From Batkoa obscura (taxonomy: Eukaryota > Entomophthoromycota > Entomophthoromycetes > Entomophthorales > Batkoaceae), in the NCBI GenBank assembly GCA_030770535.1, contig JASVEC010000018.1, forward strand, positions 868,001-932,000: DNA of 64,000 nt, in the 5' to 3' direction. This document shows positions 23,205-33,704 of the stretch, in pieces. The position numbers and the translations under genes are program-made. How positions within the stretch are numbered: position 1 is the stretch's first letter; every line of letters begins with the position of its first letter. The notes beneath the pieces are model-generated. The model did not search any database. It saw only the letters and a program-made list of their open reading frames with translations, and had not been told where the DNA came from.

Positions 23205-23908
23205 ATGAACAAATTCATCCTCATTATCTTTGCTTTAATTACAGTTATAATTGCATCGGATTACACTCCATCTCCACCAAGTTATAATAGTAAACCTGAA
23301 AAACCAGCTAAAAATCCTCCTACTTATGATGATAGACCAGAGAAGCCTGAAAAACCAGTTAAAAATCCTCCTACTTATGATGATAAACCAGAGAAGCCTG
23401 AAAAACCAGTTAAAAATCCTCCTACTTATGATGATAAACCAGAGAAGCCTGAAAAACCAATCAAAACTCCACCAAGCTATGAAACTCCCCCACCAAGTAA
23501 CCCTCCAAGCTATGAAACTCCTCCACCAAGTAATCCACCAAGCTATGAAACTCCTCCACCAAGTAATCCTCCACCAAGTAACCCCCCAAGTTATGAAACT
23601 CCTCCACCAAGTAATCCACCAAGCTATGAAACTCCTCCACCAAGTAATCCTCCACCAAGTAACCCCCAAGTTATGAAACTCCTCCACCAAGTAATCCACC
23701 AAGTATAAACTCCTCCACCAAGTAATCCTCCACCAAGTAACCCCCAAGTATACTACTCCACCAAGCTACAACACTTCACCAATTGTAATTCCACCAAGCT
23801 ACAATATACCTGTGATTTCATTACCTAATTATCAAATACCTAACCCAATTTACCATTTTACCAATTCCAAATCCTTATCAACTTCCTGTTAATCCAATAA
23901 CTTATTAA
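23205..23908 (+). pseudogene. Secreted PPSY-type protein 4, frame disrupted in the repeat
   Basis: It opens with a signal peptide (MNKFILIIFALITVIIA) and SDYTPSPPSY. A set of 51-bp repeats follows (PVKNPPTYDDKPEKPEK), then PPSYETPPPSN units. The frame is open for 167 codons. Repeats further on show AACCCCCAAG where earlier ones have AACCCCCCAAG, so the original frame is lost near 23665. The family tail NPYQLPVNPITY still appears in another frame, ending at 23908. Disruption inside C-runs could reflect slippage, a sequencing error or true decay. The acidic and lysine content of the 51-bp repeats is unlike the other members. Confidence 0.65.
23311..23463 (+). repeat. 51-bp tandem repeat, 3 units
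   Basis: Three in-frame units encode PVKNPPTYDDKPEKPEK-type peptides and are nearly identical at the DNA level, which suggests recent expansion. Confidence 0.75.
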
Positions 23909-25217
23909 GAATAAAGATTTATTGAATTTTAAAATTATTTTTGAATTTTAATATAAATGAATTGAAATGTTATATTTTATGCTGTTTGTAAACATTTTTC
24001 TGATTTCTACGGGCAATGTGTAACTCCAATTTTTATAATTGTAAATTTTTTTCTATATTGAAGCTTAACATCTATCTTTTAATCTTTAAATGATTATATA
24101 GTACTAGTTTGTACTAAGAAATGGAAATAGACCCGACTTAGTATATTCAGTTCAAATAAAAGATTAAAGTAATTTCAACTATGCGATCTCTTTTATTAAC
24201 CATCTATTATAATTTTTATACTAAAACATATTGATAAAATGGATCTTATTAAGTCTGATCCTTGAATTTTAGTTGAGTTTTAGCATCGACTTACTTTTAA
24301 ATGACCAATTAATTAGTTTCCAAATCCCTATCTTCTACTAACAGCAATTTTTTCAAAAAAGATATATTAATACCTTAAAATTTCAACTATTTGAACAAAA
24401 ATTGAGTAAGATTTATTGTCAAAGCTTGATACTTTGTTTATTTTGATTTTTATAAAGCTATAATAACTCCCTTACGATTTTTTTAGGAATAGTTTTCATA
24501 ACTAAACTCTTTATATAGCCAATTTTTTTAACCTCAGATCCTTATATTTTATTAGAATCTTAATAGAATTTCAGTTTTTAAATGAACATTTTATTAAGTT
24601 ACAAAAGAGCTACAATAGCTTTAATATTTGGAATAAAAAGAATACCTTTCATTCAAATTCTTTTTCTTGACTTACTCTTCTTTTCCCTATCTCTTCTACT
24701 ATTTATCATATAATCTGAACTTAACATTCTTCGAATAATGAAATACTTGGGGCTTTGATTCTTTCAATGTTTTATTTTTTTTAAAATGAGATTCAATCTA
24801 GTTGATTAGGTAACTGATAATCTATTTTATAGGAATGTTGATTCTAAAAAAACAAATATATAGATTTACTATATAAATCTATTAGATGATATTGAAAGAT
24901 ATAGTTTTGTTTTTTTAGTATTGTTTTTTTTCTTAAGCTCTTATCAAAAGGGGAAATTATTAATAGAATTTTAAAAAAAAAGACATTCTTATATAAATAA
25001 TAACTCTATCAACTAAGAATTAAAATAAAATAGGGTTTATTTAAATCTAAATTTTATTCAAAGTTAATCTTTTAAATTTTAGTAACAAACAAAACGAGAT
25101 TTCAGTGAAAATAAAGCCCTTAAATAAATAGTGTGGAGTTTGAATAAAATAAAACTAGACAATGTAAAATAAAACAGAAAAAAAAGGTACTAATGAATAA
25201 AATAGACCTTAAATAGC
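23909..25217. other. Intergenic
   Basis: It contains one degenerate MITE (24902-24992) and otherwise no recognised feature. Confidence 0.5.
24902..24992 (-). mobile_element. Degenerate TGGGG-family MITE
   Basis: The ends are largely lost, but TTTCTTAAGCTCTTATC, GGGGAAATTATTAATAG and GACATTCTTATA follow the order of the family interior. Confidence 0.5.
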
Positions 25218-25225
25218 TATAAAAG
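25218..25225 (+). promoter_or_regulatory. TATA box (TATAAAAG)
   Basis: It lies about 75 bp before the start codon at 25293. Confidence 0.6.
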
Positions 25226-25292
25226 GTCAACCAACTTCTTGAAATAAAAAAAAAACGACATTAATTTATTCATTAATTTAACTTTACTTAAT

Positions 25293-25619
25293 ATGAAATT
25301 CCTAATTCCCACCTTGACTTTAATTGCTAGTGCATACGCTTCAGATTACATATCATCTTCACCAGTGAGTGATACTAGTTATAAATCTCCAATTATTTCG
25401 CCACCAATTATTATTACTCCACCAACTAAATATCCTCCTGTTTATGGAGGTCCAATTACCTCTCCACCTATTATTTCTCCACCTATCTATGGTGGTCCTA
25501 TTAAGTCTCCACCTATTTATGGCGGTCCTATTAAGTCTCCACCAATCTATGGTGGTCCAATTAGAATCCTCCCTATTGAAGAACCTTATCAGCCAATTAC
25601 TTATCCAGTGAGTTACTAA
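25293..25619 (+). CDS. Secreted proline/tyrosine-rich protein 5
   Basis: A 108-residue protein has a signal peptide (MKFLIPTLTLIASAYA) and then SDYISSSPVSDTSY. The repeats here are PIYGGPIKSPP rather than PPSY, so glycine replaces serine in part. The tail ILPIEEPYQPITYPVSY matches those of members 3, 4 and 6. Signal peptide, spacing from TATA and tail place it in the same family. Confidence 0.75.
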   Translation: MKFLIPTLTLIASAYASDYISSSPVSDTSYKSPIISPPIIITPPTKYPPVYGGPITSPPIISPPIYGGPIKSPPIYGGPIKSPPIYGGPIRILPIEEPYQPITYPVSY

Positions 25620-25665
25620 TAACAATTATGTGAAATAATAAAATAAGTTGATTATATTATTCATG

Positions 25666-25850
25666 TTATTTATATTATTTATATTATTATTATTTATATT
25701 ATTTATATTATTTATATTATTTATATTATTTATATTATTTATATTATTTATATTATTTATATTATTTATATTATTTATATTATTTATATTATTTATATTA
25801 TTTATATTATTTATATTATTTATATTATTTATATTATTTATATTATATTA
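25666..25850. repeat. 9-bp minisatellite (TTTATATTA)n
   Basis: About 20 nearly perfect tandem units lie directly after PPSY gene 5. The unit length of nine creates a spurious open frame of Ile-Leu-Phe triplets. Confidence 0.9.
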
Positions 25851-26898
25851 AATCCATTTATTTGAAACAATTAATTCGAAAGGCCCTACTCTTCTAATTT
25901 ATTTATTTAATAAGGTAAACACTGGGTTTGTTTTATAATAATAAAACAAATTGGTATTAATGATATTTTATATTTCAGGTTTGATTATACATTCTTGTTG
26001 ACAAAATCAAATTAAAAGATCACTTAAAACTTTTACATGTTTTAAATGTCAAAGTTAATAAATATTAAATTTACGTTTTATCAATATTCTTTTCAAAATT
26101 TGAATTTTTATTCAATTTTTATTAAGAAAATAAAAAATGTAAATAAAAAATCCACAACTTGATAACTAATTTAAACTATCAATAATTAATCTAGAACTTA
26201 ATTAGACTAATATAAAAATCTAACTTACAATTAAATTAATATGAATTAAATAATGATAACAATTTAAATTAAAATATCTACATAAATAGATAGAATCTAC
26301 TAATCTACTAATCCATAATGTATCAATTTATAAACTACTTACTTATATTACTATTTAGTAACTATCAGTTTATGGACGCTATCTTATCCCGCTACTATTT
26401 TATTAAAGTAAAAGTTAATGAGTGCTAATTTAGAGTGGTATGAGTTGATGGAAGATAAATCTTAGGTTATTCATTATTACTCAAAGCACATATACAATTA
26501 TCAAAATTAAATTAAGTATCAATGATTTCATATTAAGTTACAATAATAGATTAATGAATACTGTAATGTATATATTCTCATATATTTACTTTGTTTATAC
26601 ATTAGTTATTGAAAGCTATCATCTGACCATGTTTCATTATGTTATACAATTCTTAAACTTTCCGAAAGCATATGGGCTTAAGTGCTGACTATTTGTTAAA
26701 CTAAATATTAGAAGGATAAGGTAAGTGAACTTATCAATTAAAGTCATATCTTGGAATAGGTTTTATATGGAAGGTTATGTAAGTCTTATTTAGTTTATTT
26801 ACTATTATCTAATTTAATTAAAAGTGTGCTTCCTATTCTTAACTAAAAATAACCTAATAATCATTGATTTAATACAACCTTAATGAAAAACATAATAT

Positions 26899-26998
26899 AA
26901 GGGTGCTTTTTCTAGCCTCATCACTTTTTCGATCTTTCAAGCACTGTTTAAGTGGAAAGATTACTAGTAAAATTCTTAAACACAAAAATACATTCCCA
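26899..26998 (-). mobile_element. TGGGG-family MITE, 100 bp
   Basis: The left end is altered (AAGGGTGC); the right end CATTCCCA is conserved. Confidence 0.8.
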
Positions 26999-27534
26999 TT
27001 GTGAAATATCACTTTGTCAGCCCCATGGTTAATTATAGCATAATGATCACCTAAGCTGTTGTGTTCTCGAGTTTAGAGACAGTCAATCCCACGTTCTTAT
27101 TTTAATTTGCTGAGAATTTCTATCTTCACCTCAAAGAACGTCATCCTCTCGTTTTGATATCTATACTTGTCTGAGTATAAAAGAGATTCTAAAACATAGT
27201 AGCTCGAGGGTTTTTAACTGAATTATTCTCTGATATCTCGAACATTTAATAAAGCCACTAAGTTTTCTTAATAGTATTTTACGTAGATTTTACATTAGTA
27301 TTGTCTATTCTATTTGTTTTACATAGTTCATGGCCTATTACGTACTATTCTTCATAATTCAAGTCTATCTTAGTCACATAAACTAAGACCTTTTGACTGC
27401 CAGTGTAGTCAACCAGGGAATAACTGTTTTTGACTCCAATCACTGAGTACCGGATTTCACGCCATATTGTTTAGCAAAAATTAGCTCCTTCTTTAATATA
27501 TCAATTAAATTATGAAAGTTATTGGAAGCCCAGA

Positions 27535-27600
27535 TAAATCTCATATAAATCTCGTACGAATCTCATATAAACCTCATTTAAAGCCCATTTAAAGCTCAGA
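27535..27600. repeat. Short imperfect tandem repeat
   Basis: About six units of 11-12 bp resembling TCTCATATAAA follow one another with increasing divergence. Confidence 0.55.
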
Positions 27601-27953
27601 TCCCCTCTTGAAGTAACACAGTTCTATCAACTTTCCATATTAGCTATATTATCTACTATTTTTATACCTTTTATTTCCTATCAAGAATGAAAACTTTATT
27701 AATTCTTTATTAATTCTTTCAAAATGTTTAATAAAGTGTCAATAATATTTAAGTAATTTATCTGTTTTAATAATGATAAATAAATAAAGGATCACCAATA
27801 AAGTAAAGGACAAATAAAAACAAAAAATCAACAATAAATAACAAAATAGAATGAACTACTTTATCCTAATTGAAAAATTTAATGGTTTTGAAACCTAAAA
27901 TCATTTATAATGTAATTTTAATAATTAAAAAAGATAATTCAATTTGAATTTTA

Positions 27954-28307
27954 TTAATAATAAGCTACTGGATTATTAATAACCTGATAAGGTTTATTGC
28001 TAGGAGGAATAACAGTAGGACTTATTCCATAGTTAGGTAATGAAACTTTCAAAATATTTCCATAGTTTGGTAAGTTAATAGGAGGAATGTTATTTTTTGG
28101 AGGACTAATAGGGGGAATATAATTAGTTGGTGGATTAATTTTACCAATATTATAACTTGGAGGCGTAACCACTGAAAAGGTATCATAGATTGGCTTTTTT
28201 TTTATTGGTTCTTCAGGTCGAGTATCGTAGCTTGGTGGAGCTTGATTATAGTCGGAAGCAAGCGTAGTTGCGATTAAGGTCAAAATGCCTATAAAGAGCC
28301 TATTCAT
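27954..28307 (-). CDS. Secreted PPSY-type proline-rich protein 6
   Basis: The only family member on the minus strand. It has 117 residues with a signal peptide (MNRLFIGILTLIATTLA), then SDYNQAPPSYDTRPEEP. Further units are degenerate (PPSYN, PPTNY, LPNYG). The tail KPYQVINNPVAYY ends in two tyrosines. The repeats are shorter and more asparagine-rich than in members 1 and 2. Confidence 0.75.
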   Translation of the reverse strand: MNRLFIGILTLIATTLASDYNQAPPSYDTRPEEPIKKKPIYDTFSVVTPPSYNIGKINPPTNYIPPISPPKNNIPPINLPNYGNILKVSLPNYGISPTVIPPSNKPYQVINNPVAYY

Positions 28308-28368
28308 AGCGTAATAAATTAAGGAGTTAATAGATTATTAAACAGAATGGTAATTTAAGATTTGATAG

Positions 28369-28396
28369 TTTTGTTTTTGTTTTTGTTTTTGTTTTT
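28369..28396. repeat. (GTTTTT)n simple repeat
   Basis: About four to five units of a 6-bp repeat adjoin the TATA box of the minus-strand PPSY gene. Confidence 0.8.
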
Positions 28397-28399
28397 ATA
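28392..28399 (-). promoter_or_regulatory. TATA box (TATAAAAA on minus)
   Basis: It lies about 85 bp upstream of the start codon at 28307, the same distance as in the plus-strand paralogues. Confidence 0.55.
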
Positions 28400-29343
28400 C
28401 TATTTGTAGGCTATTTTAAAACAATAGTTAGTATCATGTTGTTTGATTTGAAATCCCAGATTCCTAGATTATTTTGAATTCACTCATTTAAAGCACTTTT
28501 ATTTTCAAAATTGGGTTCATTTTATTCCAAACTAATATAGCCGTAATATGCAATTGTAATTTAAGGGTCATTGAATTGAATCTAGCACACGATTCCAATT
28601 TCATTGGAATTTAATAACATCAAGCCGTTATTTTATGTACATTTAAAAATAAAACCTTTATTTTATAGTTGATTGTAGCTAATCTGTTTTTATACCCAAA
28701 GCTGTCAACCCTTTTTTAATAAAATAGGAGCTAAAGATAGTAATAAATTAAGGCCAAAAATATTTATAGTCAATTGCTATTTGTTTGTAATTTATGTTAA
28801 AATAACCCTTAACTTTAATTATTAAATCAGACTTGATTTTAGTCCACTATATTGAATTTTAGGGGGCTAAAATTAGAATGTTTAAAAATCCGCTTATAAC
28901 ATTGATAAATTACTTTTGTTTTGACTGAATTCAATTGAATTATTTATTAGTATTGAAATGTATCTTCACTTTAATTCATCACAATACAATTGATTAATTC
29001 AATTAGTTAATTGAAGACATGATAAGTAGCTAGCATTTCAATGTAGCATTAGAAGTTTGATTGCATACAAATTGCATAAAATTTAAGGGGATTAATGCAT
29101 TTAAAAAATTTCAGTATTTTTAAGCTATCATGTCTATAGTAAGAAAAAATATCAGCAAACTGAAGTAAAAAATAGCAATAATTTTCAACCAAAATGAACG
29201 AAATTAACAAATTTCATCAGATATTGCAAATTTTGGCTATCCTTATTGAAAATGGTTTTTACTAAATTTGACACTTACATTTGTTGGAATTTTTTTTGTT
29301 ATAAGTATGATGTGTTAGAAATACTGTAATTTAGATCATTACA

Positions 29344-29441
29344 TGGGGATGCTTTTTGGTTTCATTACTTTTCGATCTCTTAAGCGCTATTTAAGTGGAA
29401 ATATTGCTAGTGAAATTATTAAACAAAAAAATACACTTCTG
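29344..29441 (-). mobile_element. TGGGG-family MITE, 98 bp
   Basis: TGGGGATG at the left; the right end is mutated to ACACTTCTG. Confidence 0.8.
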
Positions 29442-30082
29442 TGTTATTATAAAAAAGGATTATTTGTATATATCCTAGTTAAATTTTTTAAAGAATAATA
29501 CACTTTTTCCTATTTATTTTAATGAAATAAATGTTAGAAATAGTTGAATTTAGTAAATATTTCCGATTAGAGTATAGTGAAAGTATTAAACTATGAAATG
29601 CTATGATAAAAATTGAAAAAAGATTCATGATTGATACCTGAATGTTCTTTTTTATTTCTGTCTTTCAGAATTAAAACTGATTCACTAATTGACATTATCA
29701 CTCTATTTAATAGTATTATTAAATGGATTGATAATTAGCTTCAATCTAAGTTTGATAGATAATCTATTAAATATTGCTATTTCCAATCGAAAAATGGTGT
29801 AGTTTCCATTATCAATAGCAACTATAATGGGTTAGGAAAAGTTCGATAGGTTTACTTCAAAATCATTCATGTTTTATAAAATGAATTGACCTATTTCTGA
29901 AATTTAAATTTGCTGAATCTACTATTCTATTTTTTATATTGTAAATTTACTAGCAGTTCTAATTTGCATTTAATAATACTAGATGAATTAAAGAGCATTA
30001 AAAAAATAATAATATTTCAAAATAAAATGAAGATGGTAGAAGTGAATATAATATTAACAATAACCCTTTTTGATTGAATATA

Positions 30083-30184
30083 TGGGAGTACTTTTTTTAA
30101 CTTCATTACTTTTTCCATTTTTTAAGCACTATTTAAGTGGAAAATTTGTTAGTAAAATTCTTAAACACAAAAATACACCCCTCT
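30083..30184 (-). mobile_element. TGGGG-family MITE
   Basis: TGGGAGTA...ACACCCCTC with TA flanks. It is followed after 17 bp by a copy in the opposite orientation. Confidence 0.85.
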
Positions 30185-30201
30185 ATACAAAATTTAACAA
30201 A

Positions 30202-30301
30202 TGGGGATGTATTTTTGTGTTTAAGAATTTTACTAATAATTTTTCCACTCAAATAGCGCTTAAAAGATGGAAAAAATACTGAGGCCAAAAAAACATTCCC
30301 A
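30202..30301 (+). mobile_element. TGGGG-family MITE, 100 bp
   Basis: TGGGGATG...CATTCCCA; with the preceding copy it forms an inverted pair close to the tRNA gene. Confidence 0.85.
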
Positions 30302-30399
30302 TAATATTATGATTTTTTTAAAATATCTGAATAGTCGATACATTTGCGCTTTATTTGAGTAAATTAGTTGGACCACCAAAAAGCCAAATCAAAATAAAT

Positions 30400-30481
30400 G
30401 ATCAGGATGGGATTCGAACCCACGCCTCCGAAGAGACCGCGGCCTTAACACGGCGCCTTAGACCAACTCGGCCACCTGATC
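30400..30481 (-). tRNA. tRNA-Leu (anticodon AAG)
   Basis: On the minus strand, the 82-nt sequence has a perfect 7-bp acceptor stem (GATCAGG/CCTGATC), a D arm with GGCCGAGTTGGTCTAAGG and an anticodon stem CCGTG/CGCGG. The loop is TTAAGGC, giving AAG. It also has a long variable arm (TCTCTTCGGAGG) and a T arm with GGTTCGAAT, which matches the eukaryotic B box. The long variable arm fits a class II tRNA; there is no intron. Adenosine 34 would be read as inosine, decoding CUU and CUC. Confidence 0.97.
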
Positions 30482-30825
30482 TAATTGTATGTTAAAATAA
30501 GAGATAAGTTTATTATAACCCATTAATTACAGTTTTTGTAAAAAGTTCAAGCTGGTAATTCTTTCATTTTAATAGTATTTAGTAATTGTAAATAAAAACA
30601 AAAGCGTATAATAAAGAGGAAATGATTATTGATTTATGTTTAATTTTACATGTTTACTATATTTCATCATCTATTTTGTAACTATTTCAAAATAATATGT
30701 TATAAATATTTTCAATTTTTGCCTTATTTCCATGATATTGTAGTATTTTATTTTATTTTAACAAACGAAGATTCATTATATAAATATTGTTTAAGTTTTG
30801 GCTAAATATATAGATAAGTATTATA

Positions 30826-30926
30826 TGGGGATGTCTTTTCTGGCTTCATCACCTTTTCTATCTTTTAAGCGCTACTTGAGTGGAAAAATTATTAGTAAAA
30901 TTCTTAAACACAAAAACACTCCCCCA
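30826..30926 (-). mobile_element. TGGGG-family MITE, 101 bp
   Basis: TGGGGATG...ACTCCCCCA with TA flanks; interior intact. Confidence 0.88.
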
Positions 30927-31240
30927 TACATTGTATTTTTTATTAAATTGTAAAAGTATTCATTAATATTCTAATTTTTGTAATAATTTTTAAAATAAAA
31001 ACAAATAGGAATAAACCAAACTAAAATTTACCTTTGTAATTAAAATATTGAACCATTAATCAATTAGCAATATAGCAATATACTTGGATTATGAATCAAT
31101 TATTAACATGCATATGGAGGAACAAAATTACCTCTAACTACATATTTTTAGAATCAATGTTAGCTTCAACACTTTTTATCATTTTGGTAATTTTGTACTT
31201 ACTTTTTTATATAACCACTTTATTCCACATAGACAATATA

Positions 31241-31335
31241 TGGACGCTTTTTTTTTGTTCCATTACTTTCTCCATTTCTTCAGTGCTATTTGAGTGCAAA
31301 AACTATTAAATTACTAAATAAAAAAATATATCACC
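31241..31335 (-). mobile_element. TGGGG-family MITE, diverged
   Basis: Both ends are altered (TGGACGCT and ATCACCACA) and the TTAGTAAAATTC segment is shortened. Confidence 0.65.
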
Positions 31336-32564
31336 ACATAAATTTATTAAAAAAACTGTTACTAATTTTTTATCATCGGTTATAATTAAAAAAGACATTT
31401 TTATAATATGATAGCATCTTACTGTCTATAAGTTAAGTATAGATATTCTCAAAAAATTATTACTTGCTTATTTTTTAAAAAAATATTAATTCTTGAGCTT
31501 CTAATACTCCATATAACATCTCAACTTTATTCCACATATGATTAATAGTTTAGATTAGCATTTTATTTAGTAGTCTAGATTGGCTACTTAGAGTTATAGT
31601 AGCACCAGTCGCTATAATACTCTTAGAACTTTATAGATTTAATTTTAAACATACAGTCAATGTATTAATGTTTGATTAAAAAATTACTTGTTTCTTAAAT
31701 TCAAATTTTCTTGCTTTGAATTAAATACCATATAAAATAAAATCAATAAAATGTACAATGATAATAATATAGTTATTAGATAGCATTGTTCGTTCCAAAA
31801 ATAAACTAATACATTTTCTATATAAAATGCTATATAATTTTATTACTGGGTTATTATCTTAATGACCTGAAAACTCAATACAAATAGTAGATTAGTTCTA
31901 TTTTAATTCGGGTTACCGTATTTAAATTAATAGTTCTACTAACAAAACAAAACAAAATTATTATAAATTTAATAATCTTTAAGTAATAATCCAATATGCT
32001 AATGTGTTTTTTTCGATCAAATCATTTATCTAAATAAATAAATAGAATTACCATTTTAATTTTTCATCACACTAAGGCTAGATCCAATGATTTGGATTTC
32101 GAAGCTTCTGTATCCCTTATCAGTTACCTCCTTAAAGCTACTTTGACTGAAACTCTATTTTTGTGTAAAGGCAGTGATAACTTCATCATCTTATTAATCA
32201 GTTACTTGCTATTTAAATAAACTCTATAAGTTAATGCTCAAATATAGAAAAAAGAATTGACATTTTGCATACACTTGACCAAAAGCTACTGAAGTTACTT
32301 AAAGTGGTAGTTGTTTTTGATTAAAATTCCACTTAAAAATTTAGTTTAACCGAGATGAAAGATATTTTTAAAAATATCATTTTCAAATATAAATATAAAT
32401 ATAAATAAAACAAAAATGGTAACTAAGGCTCATAAACCGGTTAATAAAAATCTTGTTAACTTTTAATATCATTTTTTTAAAATTCCTTAATAAAGGAAAA
32501 TCCTTAAGATGTTTACTAATCAATAATGGATTTTAATATTATTTTTTATGTTCAGTAAGAATAG

Positions 32565-32572
32565 TATATAAG
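32565..32572 (+). promoter_or_regulatory. TATA box (TATATAAG)
   Basis: It lies 60 bp before the start codon of the first receptor. The same string occurs before the secreted protein at 47391. Confidence 0.5.
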
Positions 32573-32631
32573 CTTAATTCTTTCCCAAATTGCTTTGATT
32601 TTTACATTTATAACATAAAGTTAACTTCAAA

Positions 32632-33704
32632 ATGGATATGCCATCAGATGGTTTTAACTACTCCGTCACTGAAGTCTATCCAAGACTTTCTACTATCTCA
32701 GCTGTGTTAGCAGCTGTTGTTGTTTTAACAATGATTGCTTTATGTAAGTTATTTTATCTATTAATAAAATATAATACTAACTCTAGAATTTAATAGCTCT
32801 TTATGATTACAAGTTAGTAAACCGCGTTAGTTTAAGATTACAAACTGTTATTTCAGCAGTTGATATATGGACTCATACTACCGCTTTTTGGTTTAAATAT
32901 TATCAAGAGGAACCTAGTGGGATGTGTACCTTTATTGCTTGGCAAAGACAGTTTGGTCCTTTAATGTATTTGTTCTTCAATGTCGCTATTGCCGCAAACT
33001 TTCAACTGGTATTTTTACATGAAAAGGTTATTACATCAAAGATTGAATTAGCTTACTGGTTTATTCCAATTATTGCTGGTTTAATCATTACTATCCCTCC
33101 TTTAGCTACAGGTCTTACCGGATATGGTGATTTTAACGGGTGCTTTTTTGTTGATGCAGATTTTACAACTCTTAGAGTAGCTGATATGTTAGTTTCTAAT
33201 ATTTGGTATTTATTAACTTGGTTATACCTTGTGATTGTTGTAGGGTTAGTTGTTTTTAAACTCAGAAAAAGTGCTACACAAATCAAATTTTCTCAAAGGT
33301 TTACTACCATCACAGATTCTGATGTAGCCCAAAAGACAATTAAAAGTTTGATTCATAGATTATTACTTTATCCAATTGTCGCTATATTATCTACCCTTGG
33401 CATCATGGCTAGTCAGCTTAATCATCTTAGAGTTGAGCAAGAAGATTGGAATTTAGAAATCTGGGCTATGAATTTTTTGGCTCTTACTGGTACTTTTAAT
33501 TTTATCGCTTTTTGTTTCGATCCTACTTTCCAGAATGCAATCTATGTTATTTATTGCCGTATTAGGTACGGTAAAGAAGGTGCTAGCTTAGTATCTACTT
33601 CTATTAACAAAGAGGGCCCAACCGCAGCTTTCGATATCGAGTTAGGCAAGTTGGAATCTACAACCAGCCTTAACCAATATTCTAATGACTATCACTTACT
33701 TTAA
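32632..33704 (+). CDS. Seven-transmembrane G-protein-coupled receptor 1
   Basis: Two exons (32632-32743, 32797-33704) split at a TCT serine codon and give 339 residues. Seven hydrophobic spans lie at about 20-38, 48-68, 87-109, 121-141, 167-192, 225-245 and 260-278. The N-terminus is short and extracellular. A Cys at the start of span 3 (C81, MCTFIAWQR) and one in the second outer loop (C153, FNGCFFV) can form the disulfide standard in GPCRs. Basic inner loops (FKLRKSATQIK, RIRYGKEG) suit G-protein coupling. The layout recalls Dictyostelium cAMP-receptor-like and fungal nutrient receptors; the ligand is unknown. Its paralogue follows 2 kb downstream. Confidence 0.85.

Larger units (their letters stand above)
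25851..27953. other. Intergenic
   Basis: It holds one MITE at 26899-26998 and a short imperfect repeat of TCTCATATAAA-like units at 27535-27600. Between 27050 and 27500 the sequence is somewhat less AT-rich, without a recognisable gene. Confidence 0.5.
28400..30399. other. Intergenic with MITEs
   Basis: No gene was recognised. It contains MITEs at 29344-29441, 30083-30184 and 30202-30301. Confidence 0.55.
30482..32564. other. Intergenic with MITEs
   Basis: No gene was recognised between the tRNA and the first receptor. MITEs lie at 30826-30926 and 31241-31335. Confidence 0.55.

Noticed and set aside
23235-23747. Long minus-strand frame rich in Trp across PPSY gene 4
   Set aside because: It is the complement of the proline-rich repeat and has no signal or start context of its own.
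25648-25851. 67-codon Ile-Leu-Phe frame
   Set aside because: It arises from the 9-bp minisatellite, whose unit length is a multiple of three.
27050-27500. Possible solo LTR (TATAAAAGAG and AATAAAG-like signals, CTAAG on both sides)
   Set aside because: No TG...CA ends, no matching second copy and no internal genes were seen; the signals are too common in AT-rich DNA.
30070-30282. 70-codon frame near the tRNA
   Set aside because: It is composed of two TGGGG-family MITEs.
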